Assembly: GCA_016784175.1 (NCBI GenBank)
Contig: JADHVC010000007.1
Coordinates: 1-41,647 of the forward strand
DNA length: 41,647 bases
Source: Patescibacteria group bacterium
Lineage (GTDB): Bacteria; Patescibacteriota; Patescibacteriia; Patescibacteriales; BS150m-G62
Direction: 5' to 3'
The number at the start of each line of letters is the position of its first letter. Within the stretch, counting starts at the first letter, position 1. Position numbers and translations under genes: made by a program. Shown in pieces: positions 1 to 8,468 of the stretch. The notes under the pieces were generated by a model. The model was not told the origin of the DNA. It worked only from the letters and a program-made list of their open reading frames with translations, and searched no databases.

Positions 1-160
1 TGAGCGCATATGGAATATGTAGTAATTTTTAGCACAATTTAACTTAAAAAATTTTATGTTTGAGTGAAGCGAGTTTAAAATTTTTGTTAAATTGTGCGTA
101 AAAAATTGCCCAATATTCCATCCTAAGCGAAAAAGTGATTCAGGTGTAGTGAGCACTTAC
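1..160. repeat. Long palindromic repeat, copy 1 (left edge cut by window)
   Basis: This is the inverted counterpart of the element at 28158-28346. The core (about 1-137) is nearly identical to the reverse complement of that copy, with a handful of differences. The core is itself an imperfect hairpin: TGGAATAT at 10-17 pairs with ATATTCCA near 113-121, and GCACAATTTAAC pairs with GTTAAATTGTGC. The right outer arm (138-160) resembles but does not match the arm of copy 2. The left outer arm would lie before base 1. No coding potential is seen. A non-autonomous mobile repeat or REP-like element is the likeliest nature. Confidence 0.75.
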
Positions 161-313
161 TAAATTTTTAAGAAAAAATACCTCAGTTTCTTGAGGTATT
201 TTGTATTTAGACGGACTCTTTCCATACTTGTGATATAGAGGCATATGAAAGGGAAAACAATTGATCCAAAAATGAGTATTATTTCGCTTGTTGATAAGTA
301 TTTATTCAAAAAA

Positions 314-322
314 TGTTATACT
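314..322 (+). promoter_or_regulatory. Extended -10 promoter of acs
   Basis: TG-T-TATACT at 314-322 fits an extended -10 element. No well-spaced -35 is visible; TTGATA at 291-296 is 20 bp away. It would give a leader of about 24 nt, with no SD before the ATG at 353. The same TGnTATAnT form precedes 2397, 18564, 30178, 34052 and 36395. Confidence 0.5.
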
Positions 323-352
323 GTAAGAATATTTACTTATACAAAATAATTT

Positions 353-2305
353 ATGATTAATAAAATAATTAAGCCTGATTTTAAATCTACATTAAAAGAA
401 GATCGAGTTTTTCATCCATCAAAAAAGTTTAGTGCGAATGCTCATATTAAAAACATGGCTGAATATACTAAGCTTTATAATGAAAGTATAAAGAAGCCGG
501 AAGTTTTTTGGGCTCGCGAGGCAGAGAATTTAGAATGGTTCAAGAAATGGGATAATGTTTTAGAATGGAAACAGCCATTTGCTAAATGGTTTTCTGGTGG
601 AAAAATTAATTGCTCCTATAATTGTTTAGACAGGCATTTGTCTGATAAAGGAACTCAGTCAGCAATCATTTGGGATGGAGAAAATGGAGACAAGCGAAAT
701 ATAACATACAACGAATTGCATGAAGAGGTGTGTAAGCTTGCTAATGTCTTAAAAGGATTTAAGGTTAAAAAGGGTGATCGTGTCGTAATATATTTGCCGA
801 TGATTCCTGAAGTTGCCATTGCAATGCTAGCATGTACTCGGATTGGGGCTATTCATTCGGTCGTTTTTGGTGGGTATTCGTCTGAGGCACTTAAAGTGCG
901 AATTAATGATGCGCGCGCAAAGGTTGTTATTACTGTGGATGGAGGATACAGAAAAGGAAATAAAACAAGAATGAAAGACGCAGTCGATGAGGCCTTGTCG
1001 GGTGTTAAGTTTGTGAAGAACGTTATTGTTGTAAAGCGTAATGGTATTAAAGTGCAGATGAAAAAAGATAGAGATTTTTTATATGGAGATTTAATGAAAA
1101 AGGCTAGTAGCGTGTGTCAGCCCGCTAAAATGAACGCAGAGGACCCGTTGTTTGTTCTTTATACTAGTGGTACAACTGGAATCCCAAAGGGCGTAGTGCA
1201 TACTCATGGTGGATATTTAACTCAAGTTGCGATGAGTGCAAAATATATTTTTGATTTACATCCTAATGACAAGTTTTGGTGTACAGCTGATGTTGGTTGG
1301 ATAACCGGCCATTCCTATGTAGTTTATGGTCCACTTTTAAATGGTGTTACAACTATAGTGACAGAAGGTTTGCCAACTCATCCTACTCCAGAGAGGCCTT
1401 GGAAATTGATTGATAAACACAAGATAACTCAATTTTATACTGCACCAACTGCAATAAGAATGTTTATGAAGATTGGTCGTGCGTGGCCTGCTCGCCATAA
1501 ATTAAAAAGTCTAAAGGTTATTGGCACTGTTGGTGAACCAATCAATCCAGAGGCTTGGACTTGGTATTACAATAATATTGGAAAAAGAAGGTGTCCTGTA
1601 GTTGATACTTGGTGGCAAACAGAAACGGGTTCAATTCTTGTTACTTCATTGCCTGGCGCTACTCCTACCAAGCCTGGTTCTGCTACTCTTCCATTTTTTG
1701 GTGTTGATGTTGCCGTTGTTGATATGAAAGGCAAAAAAACAAAAGTAAATGAAGGTGGCTATCTTGTAATTAATAAACCATGGCCATCTATGCTTCGAAC
1801 TGTTTATAAGAATGACGAACGTTATAAAAAAACTTATTGGAATGAAATTAAAGGTGTATATTTTTCTGGTGATGGAGCGCGTCGCGATAAAGATGGATAT
1901 ATTTGGATAATGGGTCGTACAGATGACATTATTAAAGTGGCTGGTCATAGATTGGGGACGATGGAGATAGAGAGTGCTTTGGTCTCGCATAAGGCAGTAG
2001 CAGAGGCAGCAGTTGTTGGCAAGCAAGATGAAATTAAAGGTGAGGCTATTGTTGCCTTTGTATCTTTAAATTTAAAATTTACTGAATCAGAAAAATTAAT
2101 AAACGAATTAGGTGCGCATGTGGTTAAGTGTATTGGCCCAATTGCTAGGCCGTCTCAAATTATTGTTGTTGATGATTTGCCAAAGACAAGGAGTGGTAAA
2201 ATAATTAGAAGGATTTTAAAGAGTATAGCAGAAGGCAATGAAATAAAAGGTGATACCTCTACTATAGCCAATGCAGATATTTTAGAAAAATTAAAAAAAT
2301 TATAG
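353..2305 (+). CDS. acs: Acetyl-CoA synthetase, AMP-forming
   Basis: Converts acetate, ATP and CoA to acetyl-CoA, AMP and PPi in the cytosol through an acetyl-adenylate. The 650 residues match the usual length of the Acs family (about 650). The adenylate-forming signature [11 protein letters not shown] begins at Tyr270, the WWQTETG motif lies around 419-426, and the C-terminal domain ends with [10 protein letters not shown], whose Lys616 corresponds to the catalytic lysine that is reversibly acetylated in other Acs proteins. The ATG at 353 has no SD, like most core genes here. It stands alone behind its own promoter; the next gene is 91 bp downstream and has a separate promoter. In a CPR-type organism this gives either entry of scavenged acetate or, in reverse, substrate-level ATP gain. 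Family identity is very secure; the direction of flux is not known. Confidence 0.96.
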   Translation: MINKIIKPDFKSTLKEDRVFHPSKKFSANAHIKNMAEYTKLYNESIKKPEVFWAREAENLEWFKKWDNVLEWKQPFAKWFSGGKINCSYNCLDRHLSDKGTQSAIIWDGENGDKRNITYNELHEEVCKLANVLKGFKVKKGDRVVIYLPMIPEVAIAMLACTRIGAIHSVVFGGYSSEALKVRINDARAKVVITVDGGYRKGNKTRMKDAVDEALSGVKFVKNVIVVKRNGIKVQMKKDRDFLYGDLMKKASSVCQPAKMNAEDPLFVLYTSGTTGIPKGVVHTHGGYLTQVAMSAKYIFDLHPNDKFWCTADVGWITGHSYVVYGPLLNGVTTIVTEGLPTHPTPERPWKLIDKHKITQFYTAPTAIRMFMKIGRAWPARHKLKSLKVIGTVGEPINPEAWTWYYNNIGKRRCPVVDTWWQTETGSILVTSLPGATPTKPGSATLPFFGVDVAVVDMKGKKTKVNEGGYLVINKPWPSMLRTVYKNDERYKKTYWNEIKGVYFSGDGARRDKDGYIWIMGRTDDIIKVAGHRLGTMEIESALVSHKAVAEAAVVGKQDEIKGEAIVAFVSLNLKFTESEKLINELGAHVVKCIGPIARPSQIIVVDDLPKTRSGKIIRRILKSIAEGNEIKGDTSTIANADILEKLKKL

Positions 2306-2345
2306 TTATGCACATAACCTAAAATTATCTTTAAGGTGATTATTA

Positions 2346-2354
2346 TGTTATAGT
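2346..2354 (+). promoter_or_regulatory. Extended -10 promoter of the 59-residue peptide
   Basis: TG-T-TATAGT at 2346-2354 repeats the extended -10 form seen before acs. No -35 element stands out. It predicts a leader of about 35 nt before the ATG at 2397. Confidence 0.45.
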
Positions 2355-2396
2355 ATAGACATTATATAAATAGCTTAATTATTAAAAAATTTTATT

Positions 2397-2576
2397 ATGT
2401 CAAAGGGAATGAATTATATCGCCGGTGCTTTAATTGGTATCGCAGTTGGTGAAATTTACGGACTTTATATATTAGGTCCTATGATGGAAAGTTTAGAGGC
2501 TTCTTTAGCTATCGGTCTTGCGATTGGCATAGGACTTGGCAATGCTATCGGTACTTACATGAAAGAAAGGCGTTAA
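2397..2576 (+). CDS. Small two-helix membrane protein, glycine-rich
   Basis: A 59-residue protein that is not in obvious families. After a short polar start (MSKGMNY) come two hydrophobic segments, about residues 7-28 and 36-53, separated by a short loop with Gly-Pro-Met-Met-Glu. Both are rich in Gly and Ala at spacings typical of tightly packed helix hairpins (glycine zipper). The C-terminus is basic (MKERR), which would favour its staying in the cytoplasm. It has its own extended -10 promoter, and an intrinsic terminator follows 26 bp after the stop, so it appears to be a monocistronic unit rather than chance open sequence. There is no SD. Function is unknown; a membrane-stress or holin-like peptide is possible, but nothing in the sequence shows it. 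Confidence 0.7.
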   Translation: MSKGMNYIAGALIGIAVGEIYGLYILGPMMESLEASLAIGLAIGIGLGNAIGTYMKERR

Positions 2577-2602
2577 GTTTTTAAGTAAAGAATTTTTTAA
2601 AA

Positions 2603-2629
2603 AAGAGCCTTTACGAGGGTTCTTTTTTT
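2603..2629 (+). terminator. Intrinsic terminator after the small membrane protein
   Basis: AAGAGCC pairs with GGTTCTT (one G-U pair) around a short loop and is followed by a run of seven T. It ends just before the kinase gene starts at 2641. Confidence 0.75.
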
Positions 2630-2640
2630 ACAATCAAAGA

Positions 2641-4314
2641 ATGGAAAATAGATTTCTTAATAAATTAACTTTATTATTATTTTTAGGATATTTTGTTATT
2701 GTTGGTATAATTTTAGGGTTTTCATATTCGTATTATGCGCAGGTTTATGAAAATGAATTCTCTTTTTATAAAACTAAAAATGAGCAACAAGTAAATGCTG
2801 TCAAAAAAAGAATTATTACAACGATTGACTCTATCGTTATGGAAGTCTTAACAACCAGAGACTATAGTGTGTTGAGGGAATACATTGAGAGCCCAAGTGA
2901 GCAATCGGAGGAAAATTTAGCCAATGAGTTTTTGTCTATCGTAAAATATAGGAAAAAGTATGATCAAATTGGATTTATTGGAATCGATGGTTACGAAAAA
3001 GTAAGAATTAATTATAACCTAGGCAGTCCAGAAGTTGTTAAGAAAAACCTATTGCAAAATAAGAGTGATAGTTATTATTTTCAGGATATGATTAGTTTGG
3101 AAAAAGATGACATCTATATTTCTAAATTTGATTTGAATTCTGAGTTTGGCCGAATTGAATTCCCTCGTAAGCCAGTGATCAGAATAGGAGTACCCGTTTA
3201 TTTTAATGATAAAATTGCAGGCGTTTTGATTTTTAATTACTTAGCTGAGGAATTGTTGTACTCACTCCATGATGGTGGCTTGGGTGATAGTATAAGTTAT
3301 CTATATAATAGCGATGGGTACTTACTGAAGGGATTGGATCCTGATGGTGAGTGGGGTTTTATGTTTGAGGATAGGCAAGAAAATACCCTTAGAGTACAAA
3401 ATCCATCACTATGGACTGATATCAATAGCGTAAAGAATGGGTTTGTAGAAAATGAAAATGGGTTATATGTCATTTCAACAATTAATCCTGAAGAAAATAT
3501 TGTAAATAAAGAGGTTTGTGCTTGTGGTTTTTGGAAGTTAGTAACCTTTACTCCAAATAGTGTTTTAAGGTTAGAATCAAGCCAAGCGCTGTATTACTTA
3601 GTTATAATAAATGTGTCGATTATTCTAGCATTTTTAGCTATTCTTTGGATGCTGGCAAGATTTATTTTTTATAAGCAAGTCTCTGAGGGAAAAATATTGG
3701 AATTGAATGATACTTTAAAAGTAATTAATAAAATTTTGAGACATGATTTAGCAAATGCATTTACGTCAGTTTCTTTAACTTTAGATATTCATGAAAGATC
3801 GCTAAAAAATAAAGAGTTTGTAAGTTCAGTTCGTGAAATTATTGCAGGTGGTAAAAATATAATTCATCACATGAAAGAGTTGGAGGGTATGGTGAGTTTA
3901 GGTGAGTCATTAAAATTTAAAAGCCTTGATGAGATATTAGAGCGTATTATTAAGAAATATAAAATAATAATTGAGCTAAGAGGAAGTGCAAGCGCTCATT
4001 GCGACGATGCGATTGAAACGGTTTTTGAAAATATAATATCAAATGCTCTAAGACACGGAAGAACAAGAAAGATTCAAATTACTTTAAAAAAAATGAAGGA
4101 TAATGTAAGAATTGAGTTTGCTGATTTTGGCAAAGGCGTTCCAAGTGAGATAGAGAAGAGTATTTTTAATGAAGGGTTTAAATACGGAAAATACGCTAAT
4201 ACCGGTTTAGGTTTGTATATCGTTAAAAAGACTATAAGTAGATATGGCGGAGAGGTGTATGTAAAAAAGAATAAACCAAAGGGTGCAATTTTTGTAGTAA
4301 AGATGCCTCAATAG
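2641..4314 (+). CDS. Membrane sensor histidine kinase, orphan
   Basis: 557 residues. A transmembrane helix at about 9-30 and a second at about 319-345 bracket an extracytoplasmic domain of roughly 285 residues, of the size and layout of Cache-type sensors. The cytoplasmic part has the H-box RHDLANAF (about residue 367), an N-box ENIISNALRHG, and G-boxes FGKGVP and TGLGLYIVKK, all intact for ATP binding and autophosphorylation. There is no response regulator beside it; the only receiver-like gene in the window is at 34718 and is degenerate. The start ATG lies 12 bp after the upstream terminator stem, without an SD and with no clear promoter between, so a very short leader is implied. The extracellular ligand cannot be read from the sequence. 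Confidence 0.9.
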   Translation: MENRFLNKLTLLLFLGYFVIVGIILGFSYSYYAQVYENEFSFYKTKNEQQVNAVKKRIITTIDSIVMEVLTTRDYSVLREYIESPSEQSEENLANEFLSIVKYRKKYDQIGFIGIDGYEKVRINYNLGSPEVVKKNLLQNKSDSYYFQDMISLEKDDIYISKFDLNSEFGRIEFPRKPVIRIGVPVYFNDKIAGVLIFNYLAEELLYSLHDGGLGDSISYLYNSDGYLLKGLDPDGEWGFMFEDRQENTLRVQNPSLWTDINSVKNGFVENENGLYVISTINPEENIVNKEVCACGFWKLVTFTPNSVLRLESSQALYYLVIINVSIILAFLAILWMLARFIFYKQVSEGKILELNDTLKVINKILRHDLANAFTSVSLTLDIHERSLKNKEFVSSVREIIAGGKNIIHHMKELEGMVSLGESLKFKSLDEILERIIKKYKIIIELRGSASAHCDDAIETVFENIISNALRHGRTRKIQITLKKMKDNVRIEFADFGKGVPSEIEKSIFNEGFKYGKYANTGLGLYIVKKTISRYGGEVYVKKNKPKGAIFVVKMPQ

Positions 4315-4411
4315 TCATGAGAGTTTAGCATCGAAGATTCCAATATATAAGTGAACTTGTTGAAAAATTGGACTATTAATAACAGCTGTCTATATAAAGC
4401 TATTATTAAAT

Positions 4412-4447
4412 AAAAAAAAAGACCCTATTTGTTATTCGCGAGGTCTA
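4412..4447 (-). terminator. Intrinsic terminator on the minus strand
   Basis: Read on the minus strand, AGACC ... GGTCT forms a stem followed by nine T. It overlaps the stop codon of the broken minus-strand gene 4445-4855, which supports that gene having been expressed. Confidence 0.55.
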
Positions 4448-4855
4448 GGTGCGACTTGATTTAATTGAAATTATTGCAGTTTTTTTTGTTCCCCGGTGAC
4501 CCACGAACTGGAGTAGTTCAACGTTATTTTGATTGACATGTAGCCAATACTTTTTAAAACATTTAGGGCATTCAATAACTATAGCTCCCACTGATTGGGA
4601 GTCTTTTCTTTGGGGTGAAGAATTGTTAGGAATAACAAGGTCGGTATCAGGTGAATTTATCAATATCTTTGTTTTATTATAGGTATTATCACAGATGAAG
4701 AGCACGCATCCTTTTTATTGCGCTGAGGCATAATTAATGCTTGAAGCCACCTTTTACAATAATCTTCAGCAGGCAAAGGTAGCGATCGGGGAAAAACTTC
4801 ATTAATTATAGCACCAAGAATCACATGGTTCACATAAAAATCTACCCCTGGGTTA
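4445..4855 (-). pseudogene. Frameshifted gene with a possible Cys-pair motif, cut by the IS
   Basis: Two minus-strand frames join into one plausible protein. The upstream part (about 4855-4690) reads NPGVDFYVNHVILGAIINEV and on to CKRWLQALIMPQRNKK; a shift near 4700 leads into an 86-residue frame ending at 4445. That part contains IECPKC, a CxxC pair of the kind found in zinc ribbons, but no second pair is visible. Reading backwards across the IS insertion point, the frame stays open into 5983 and beyond, starting perhaps at a TTG near 6010, so the IS appears to have landed about ten codons into this gene. A minus-strand terminator follows directly. I do not recognise the family. Both the IS insertion and the frameshift argue that it is dead. 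Confidence 0.45.
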
Positions 4856-4881
4856 TACTCAATTCATAACCTAATTCAGAT
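4854..4881. repeat. Left terminal inverted repeat of the IS630-type element
   Basis: TATACTCAATTCATAACC and on to CTAATTCAGA. It matches the reverse complement of 5955-5982 at most positions. The outermost TA is the likely target duplication. Confidence 0.75.
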
Positions 4882-5980
4882 TATATTACCTCAAATTTTA
4901 GGGTTAATAGTTTTTCTAGCTCAGGTCGATAATCTTCTATATTTTTAAAAAATTCATGAATTGCTTTTTTAAATTTTGAATATGTTTCATAGTATCTATT
5001 TTGTCTCAGCTTCTTTTTTAAAAATTTCCACAATCTTTCAATTAAATTTAAATTTGGCGAATAAGTTGGCAAGAACTTCAATTTGATATTAAGCTGTTCC
5101 GCTTTTACATAAACCTCTTTATTCTTCGAATATCTCGCATTATCCAGAAAAATATAAATTGTATTTGAACCTGGATAGTCCTCTCTGATTAATTCCAAAA
5201 ATCTCATTATCACTTCTTTATCACAATTATCTTCAGTGATAAAATTTGATGGCTTGTAGCTTGTTGCATTAATCGCACCTATAATATTAATTCTTTTTCT
5301 ACCACTATTTGAAAATATTACTTTTGTTCAATCTATTCCTTTTTTCTGCCAAGCATAGCCATTAACTGTATTGTAAATTTGATGAGTAGGATCAAGGAAA
5401 AGCACCTCTCCATTATTGTCTTTTGCTTTTTTTATTGTTTCTAGAATTTGCTCAGCAAATTCTATTTGCGTTTCTGGGTCTTGTGCCCCACAAGGCACTA
5501 AACGCGTTTTTTTACAAGACAAATTGAATTTTTTTTGCAACATTCATAAGTCCATGTTTTACCAATTTTAATATCATAATTCTTTTTTATTAAAGCTTGC
5601 AATTCAGCTAATGTGCTAATCATATTATCTTTTACATCTTTTTTTATATCTTCAATATATGGATCAATTTTACTTGACCTTCGGTCAAAATCAATTAGTA
5701 TACAAAACTCATCCAAGCCTTTTTCTTGATACTCCCTAGACCAATTAGTTATTGTATCGCTACAAACACCAACAATATCAGCAATTTCAGTATTTGTTTT
5801 TTTCTTATATTTTAAGTATAAAAACTGTAATCTTCGAAATATTTTTTTATCTTTAACTTTTTTCTTTCTATTATTAATTTCTTGAAATTCCTCTTCTGAA
5901 ATATTTATTTTAAGCATGGGGATATAGTTAAGATTAATACATTAATTATATCATTTCTGAATTAGATTGTGAACCTAGTA
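4856..5980 (-). mobile_element. IS630/Tc1-type insertion sequence, about 1.1 kb
   Basis: One transposase gene on the minus strand fills the element. Imperfect 28-bp terminal inverted repeats sit at both ends, and each end is flanked by TA, the target dinucleotide duplicated by this family. The boundaries were chosen from the point where the two repeats stop matching. The element interrupts a minus-strand reading frame (see 4445-4855). The transposase carries an in-frame TGA, so this copy may be inactive. Confidence 0.8.
4881..5917 (-). pseudogene. IS630-family transposase, interrupted
   Basis: The minus-strand frame starts at 5917 with an N-terminal helix-turn-helix region (NTEIADIVGVCSDTITNWS). 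The rest supplies the DDE catalytic core: LFLDPTHQIYN (first Asp), IFLDNARYSKN (second Asp) and LPTYSPNLNLIERLWKFL (Glu). The coding sequence is broken twice. A frameshift near 5500-5545 separates the DNA-binding part from the middle part, and an in-frame TGA at 5326-5328 separates GID from TKVIFSNSGRKRINIIGAIN. Programmed frameshifting is used by some IS families, so the first break could be functional. The TGA is at a position where Trp (TGG) would be one base away. Family assignment is firm; activity is doubtful. Confidence 0.85.
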
Positions 5981-5982
5981 TA
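5955..5982. repeat. Right terminal inverted repeat of the IS630-type element
   Basis: Ends GTGAACCTAGTATA; the reverse complement reads TATACTAGGTTCACAATC, parallel to the left repeat at 4854-4881. Confidence 0.75.
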
Positions 5983-6055
5983 ATCGTGCTATACTCTAGT
6001 ATCAATTGAGTAGATATTGTTCTGTTAATTTACGCAGTGGCAAATCTCTTAATTG

Positions 6056-6253
6056 ATGTTCTTTAACAAGATGAGAGAAATAACTTATTCTTTTACCGCT
6101 TAAGGTGAGTAGCGCCTTGGGTATCAAAATTCTTGGTATTCAGCGCGCTACTCACGGTGAGTGTATGGTGCGTGGGATACGCACTAAAGTATACCATATC
6201 TGCGGAAAGTCCAGCTCCGGACAAATCCAATTCCACGGGTAAAGGAGGAAGTC
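6056..6253 (+). promoter_or_regulatory. Long structured leader of the 6254 gene
   Basis: It begins with ATGTTCTTTAACAA (6056-6069), a box shared with the leaders of the genes at 19490, 20318 and 28426. Then come two or three stem-loops. GTGAGTAGCGC pairs perfectly with GCGCTACTCAC over a loop of about 28 nt. GTGCGT pairs with ACGCAC, extended by TATGGT with ACCATA. A short GTCC/GGAC stem precedes the SD AAAGGAGG, which sits 7 nt before the ATG. I recognise no known riboswitch class. The compactness and the GC-rich stems in otherwise AT-rich DNA suggest a folded regulatory RNA. Confidence 0.5.
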
Positions 6254-6700
6254 ATGTTAGAATTCTGGAAAGATGGAAAGAAGGTTGAAGTTACGGCGAT
6301 CTACGGCAAGGGCCGAGTCGGCCAAGTGGTCATCCTTGACCAAGTGAGTTACGGGGACAACCCTGATCTTACGAAATATCCGCTCGCTAAGTACCCCCAA
6401 CCCTACGCCTTCACTATCGTGGAAAAGGTGGAAGGGAAAGATGGATACTACGTTGTCCTGGACGACGAGGATAATCGTCTCGTATTGCGTAATGAGTACC
6501 CTGGCGCGAGTGGGTCCTATCTCTACGACGCTAACGAGTGGATCTCTTGGGAAAGGATGTACAAACAGGAAAAGTTGGCTCGCAAGGAACGAAAGATTCA
6601 GCAGCTAGAGGATCACGTCGCTCGTCTGAAGGACACACTTGTTAATCTAGGATTTCTAATCGTCTCAGAAGAGGTTGTCAAGAAACTAGGCATTGCCTAA
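6254..6700 (+). CDS. Unknown protein with C-terminal coiled coil, foreign-looking
   Basis: 148 residues of unrecognised family. The first ~95 residues are mixed beta-type sequence, starting LEFWKDGKKVEVTAIYGKG and rich in Gly, Tyr and Asp. Residues ~100-128 (ERMYKQEKLARKERKIQQLE and following) form a likely coiled coil, and a short hydrophobic tail follows. No signal peptide or membrane segment is seen. Base composition is clearly higher in GC than the neighbours (stretches such as CTCGCTAAGTACCCCCAACC), and the gene has a perfect SD, a long folded leader and a strong terminator of its own. Together these mark it as an acquired, self-contained cassette, lying between an IS630 element and an IS110 remnant. 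A regulatory or RNA-binding role is possible but unproven. Confidence 0.75.
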   Translation: MLEFWKDGKKVEVTAIYGKGRVGQVVILDQVSYGDNPDLTKYPLAKYPQPYAFTIVEKVEGKDGYYVVLDDEDNRLVLRNEYPGASGSYLYDANEWISWERMYKQEKLARKERKIQQLEDHVARLKDTLVNLGFLIVSEEVVKKLGIA

Positions 6701-6720
6701 CACTCTCATCTTACACCCTT

Positions 6721-6767
6721 AACCCCTTTGGATATTTCGTCATTGACGAAATACGAAGGGGTTTTTT
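6721..6767 (+). terminator. Strong intrinsic terminator of the 6254 cassette
   Basis: AACCCCTT pairs with AAGGGGTT, and an inner ATTTCGTC/GACGAAAT stem continues the hairpin. Six T follow. It is the strongest terminator in the window. Confidence 0.9.
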
Positions 6768-7094
6768 CTTATCTAAAAAATAGTTTTCTGTAGCGTAGCG
6801 GAAGAAAACACCTTATTCCACTCTATAAAATAAAAAGAAAATCTTATTTTGTCTTCCTTATTTCAAAAAAGAAGGCCAGAAGGAAACAATTCTAAATAGC
6901 GAGAAAAAAAATTTCGCCTAACTGATTATTATACAACCTTCTTAACCTAATTATAACAATGTTGGTATATTATGCAAACTTTAGTTATAATTTGGTTATG
7001 GAAAATTTTATTAATATTTAAAGAATATTATAATCACAAAATTACAGTTCAATAATAAATCTTATTTACTTTATATTAGCATTGCATCACATTC
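6768..7094. other. Intergenic stretch, no gene seen
   Basis: AT-rich sequence between the 6254 cassette and the IS110 remnant. One short stem (GTTTTCT ... AGAAAAC, 6783-6808) around a CG-containing loop is visible. No convincing coding sequence, tRNA or promoter was found. Confidence 0.5.
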
Positions 7095-7583
7095 TTAAAT
7101 GCAAAAGGAATAAAAGATAAAAGGTATGGCAATTGAAGAGTTTTTAATGGCAGCAGAAAAATTTTGAATATTCCCAATTTCAGATAAAATTACAGCTCCG
7201 GTTGTTTTTCCAATTCCTGGAATTTCAAAAATTGGTGTTTTAATAGTATCAACAATTTCATCAATTTTTTGCTCCAAAAAATCAACTTGTTTTTGAAAAA
7301 ATTTCAATCGTTCAATTAAGATTTCAAGCTCAATTTTAAAGCCTTCGCGACCGAATGTAATGCCAATTGAATTCTGAGAAGCTGAATGAAGTTTTTCAAT
7401 TTTACCTTTACTAATTCCACGACGACTCACTTTTTTTACAACATCCATTAAGTCGTCTACTGAGACGTTTGAAAATTCTTCAGGAGTCGAAAATTGAGTC
7501 ATTAATTCAAGTACAGATTTACCAAATTGATTAGAAAAAATTGCTCCAAATTCAGGGAAAATTCGATCGACCACCGCAATCAT
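7095..7583 (-). pseudogene. IS110-family transposase fragment
   Basis: 162 residues from the second half of an IS110 (Transposase_20-type) transposase. The predicted coiled-coil stretch (about residues 70-110) leads to IFEIPGIGKTTGAVILSEIG, the helix-hairpin-helix-like motif typical of the family's C-terminal domain. The N-terminal DEDD catalytic domain is absent, and the protein diverges from the family after the GNIQNF segment, ending in unrelated hydrophobic residues. The upstream frame closes at once with a stop codon. This is therefore an internal remnant, not a working transposase. Its 5' edge lies close to the parA promoter, so an old insertion/deletion probably set the present parA upstream region. 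Confidence 0.75.
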
Positions 7584-7603
7584 GTATATAGTTATTACGG
7601 TAT

Positions 7604-7632
7604 TTGTCAGTTATGAAATAATGAACTATAAT
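7604..7632 (+). promoter_or_regulatory. parA promoter
   Basis: TTGTCA (7604-7609) and TATAAT (7627-7632) with a 17-bp spacer, a near-consensus housekeeping promoter. Transcription would begin near 7639, only a few bases before the ATG at 7644, so the mRNA would be leaderless or nearly so. Confidence 0.75.
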
Positions 7633-7643
7633 ATAATAAAACG

Positions 7644-8414
7644 ATGGGAAAAATTATATCAATAGTCAACCAGAAGGGTGGAGTGGGTAAAACTACAACA
7701 GCCATTAACTTGAGTGCATATTTAGCTGAGCTAGGTAAGCATGTTTTGCTAGTGGATTTGGACCCGCAAGGGAACGCGACTTCTGGTATTGGCATTGAAT
7801 ATAATGGTTTGGATTATGGAATATATGATGTTCTTATTGAAAAAAAACAGATAAGTGAGTGTTTGAAAAGAACAAGCGAAGATAACCTTCATATTTTTCC
7901 ATCGACCCAATCTTTGGCTGGAGCTGGGATAGAGATGGTAAATATTACAAATCGTGAATATCGCTTAGAAAAAATACTGCAATCACTTAAAGATGAATAT
8001 GATTATATTATTGTAGATGCACCACCTTCGCTTGGTTTACTTACGATAAATGTTCTTGTTGCAGCAGATGAAGTTTTGATTCCTGTGCAAAGTGAATATT
8101 TTGCTTTGGAGGGCGTGGGTCAATTGTTAGAAACTGTTGGTTTAATCCAGGCTAACCTTAAGGAAAATTTAGGGATAATGGGAGCAGTAATCACTATGTA
8201 CGATGGTCGCAACAAGCTTTCGAATTCCGTTATGAAGGAGTTATATCAATTTTTTCCCAATAGAGTATTTAAATCAGTTATCCCTAGGACAGTGCGTTTG
8301 GCAGAGGCTCCGAGTTATGGTCAGTCGATTTTAAGATATGACCCAAGCGGAAAGGGTGCAAAGGCTTATGAAAGATTAGCTCGTGAAGTAATAGGGCTTG
8401 AAAATAATTTTTAA
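7644..8414 (+). CDS. parA: Chromosome partitioning ATPase ParA/Soj
   Basis: 256 residues, the usual size for chromosomal ParA. The deviant Walker A motif QKGGVGKTTTAINL lies at about residues 10-23 with both lysines that mark ParA/MinD-type ATPases; Walker A' (LLVDLDPQGNATSG) and Walker B (YIIVDAPPSLGLL) follow. ATP-driven dimers bind the nucleoid non-specifically and move ParB-bound origins. There is no N-terminal DNA-binding extension, as expected for the chromosomal class. parB follows after 54 bp, separated by a small stem-loop, so the two are probably one transcript. The gene has a strong promoter and almost no leader. The identification is secure. Confidence 0.96.
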   Translation: MGKIISIVNQKGGVGKTTTAINLSAYLAELGKHVLLVDLDPQGNATSGIGIEYNGLDYGIYDVLIEKKQISECLKRTSEDNLHIFPSTQSLAGAGIEMVNITNREYRLEKILQSLKDEYDYIIVDAPPSLGLLTINVLVAADEVLIPVQSEYFALEGVGQLLETVGLIQANLKENLGIMGAVITMYDGRNKLSNSVMKELYQFFPNRVFKSVIPRTVRLAEAPSYGQSILRYDPSGKGAKAYERLAREVIGLENNF

Positions 8415-8424
8415 TAGAGCTTGG

Positions 8425-8452
8425 TTATTTGGATTAACAAAACGCCAAATAA
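8425..8452 (+). other. Stem-loop in the parA-parB gap
   Basis: TTATTTGG (8425-8432) pairs perfectly with CCAAATAA (8445-8452) over a 12-nt loop. There is no T-run after it, so it is more likely an mRNA-stability or attenuation hairpin, or a protein-binding inverted repeat, than a terminator. It does not resemble the parS consensus. Confidence 0.45.
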
Positions 8453-8468
8453 ATAAGTTAATTGAAAT

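Noticed and set aside
1646-2026. Long antisense open frame within acs
   Set aside because: It is a shadow of the acs codons, has no promoter or SD and resembles no family. The same applies to antisense frames inside 10992-13148.
6200-6240. GGAAAGTCC near a GC-rich stem, resembling part of RNase P RNA
   Set aside because: The flanking conserved parts of RNase P RNA are absent and the whole structured region is under 200 nt, directly before an SD.
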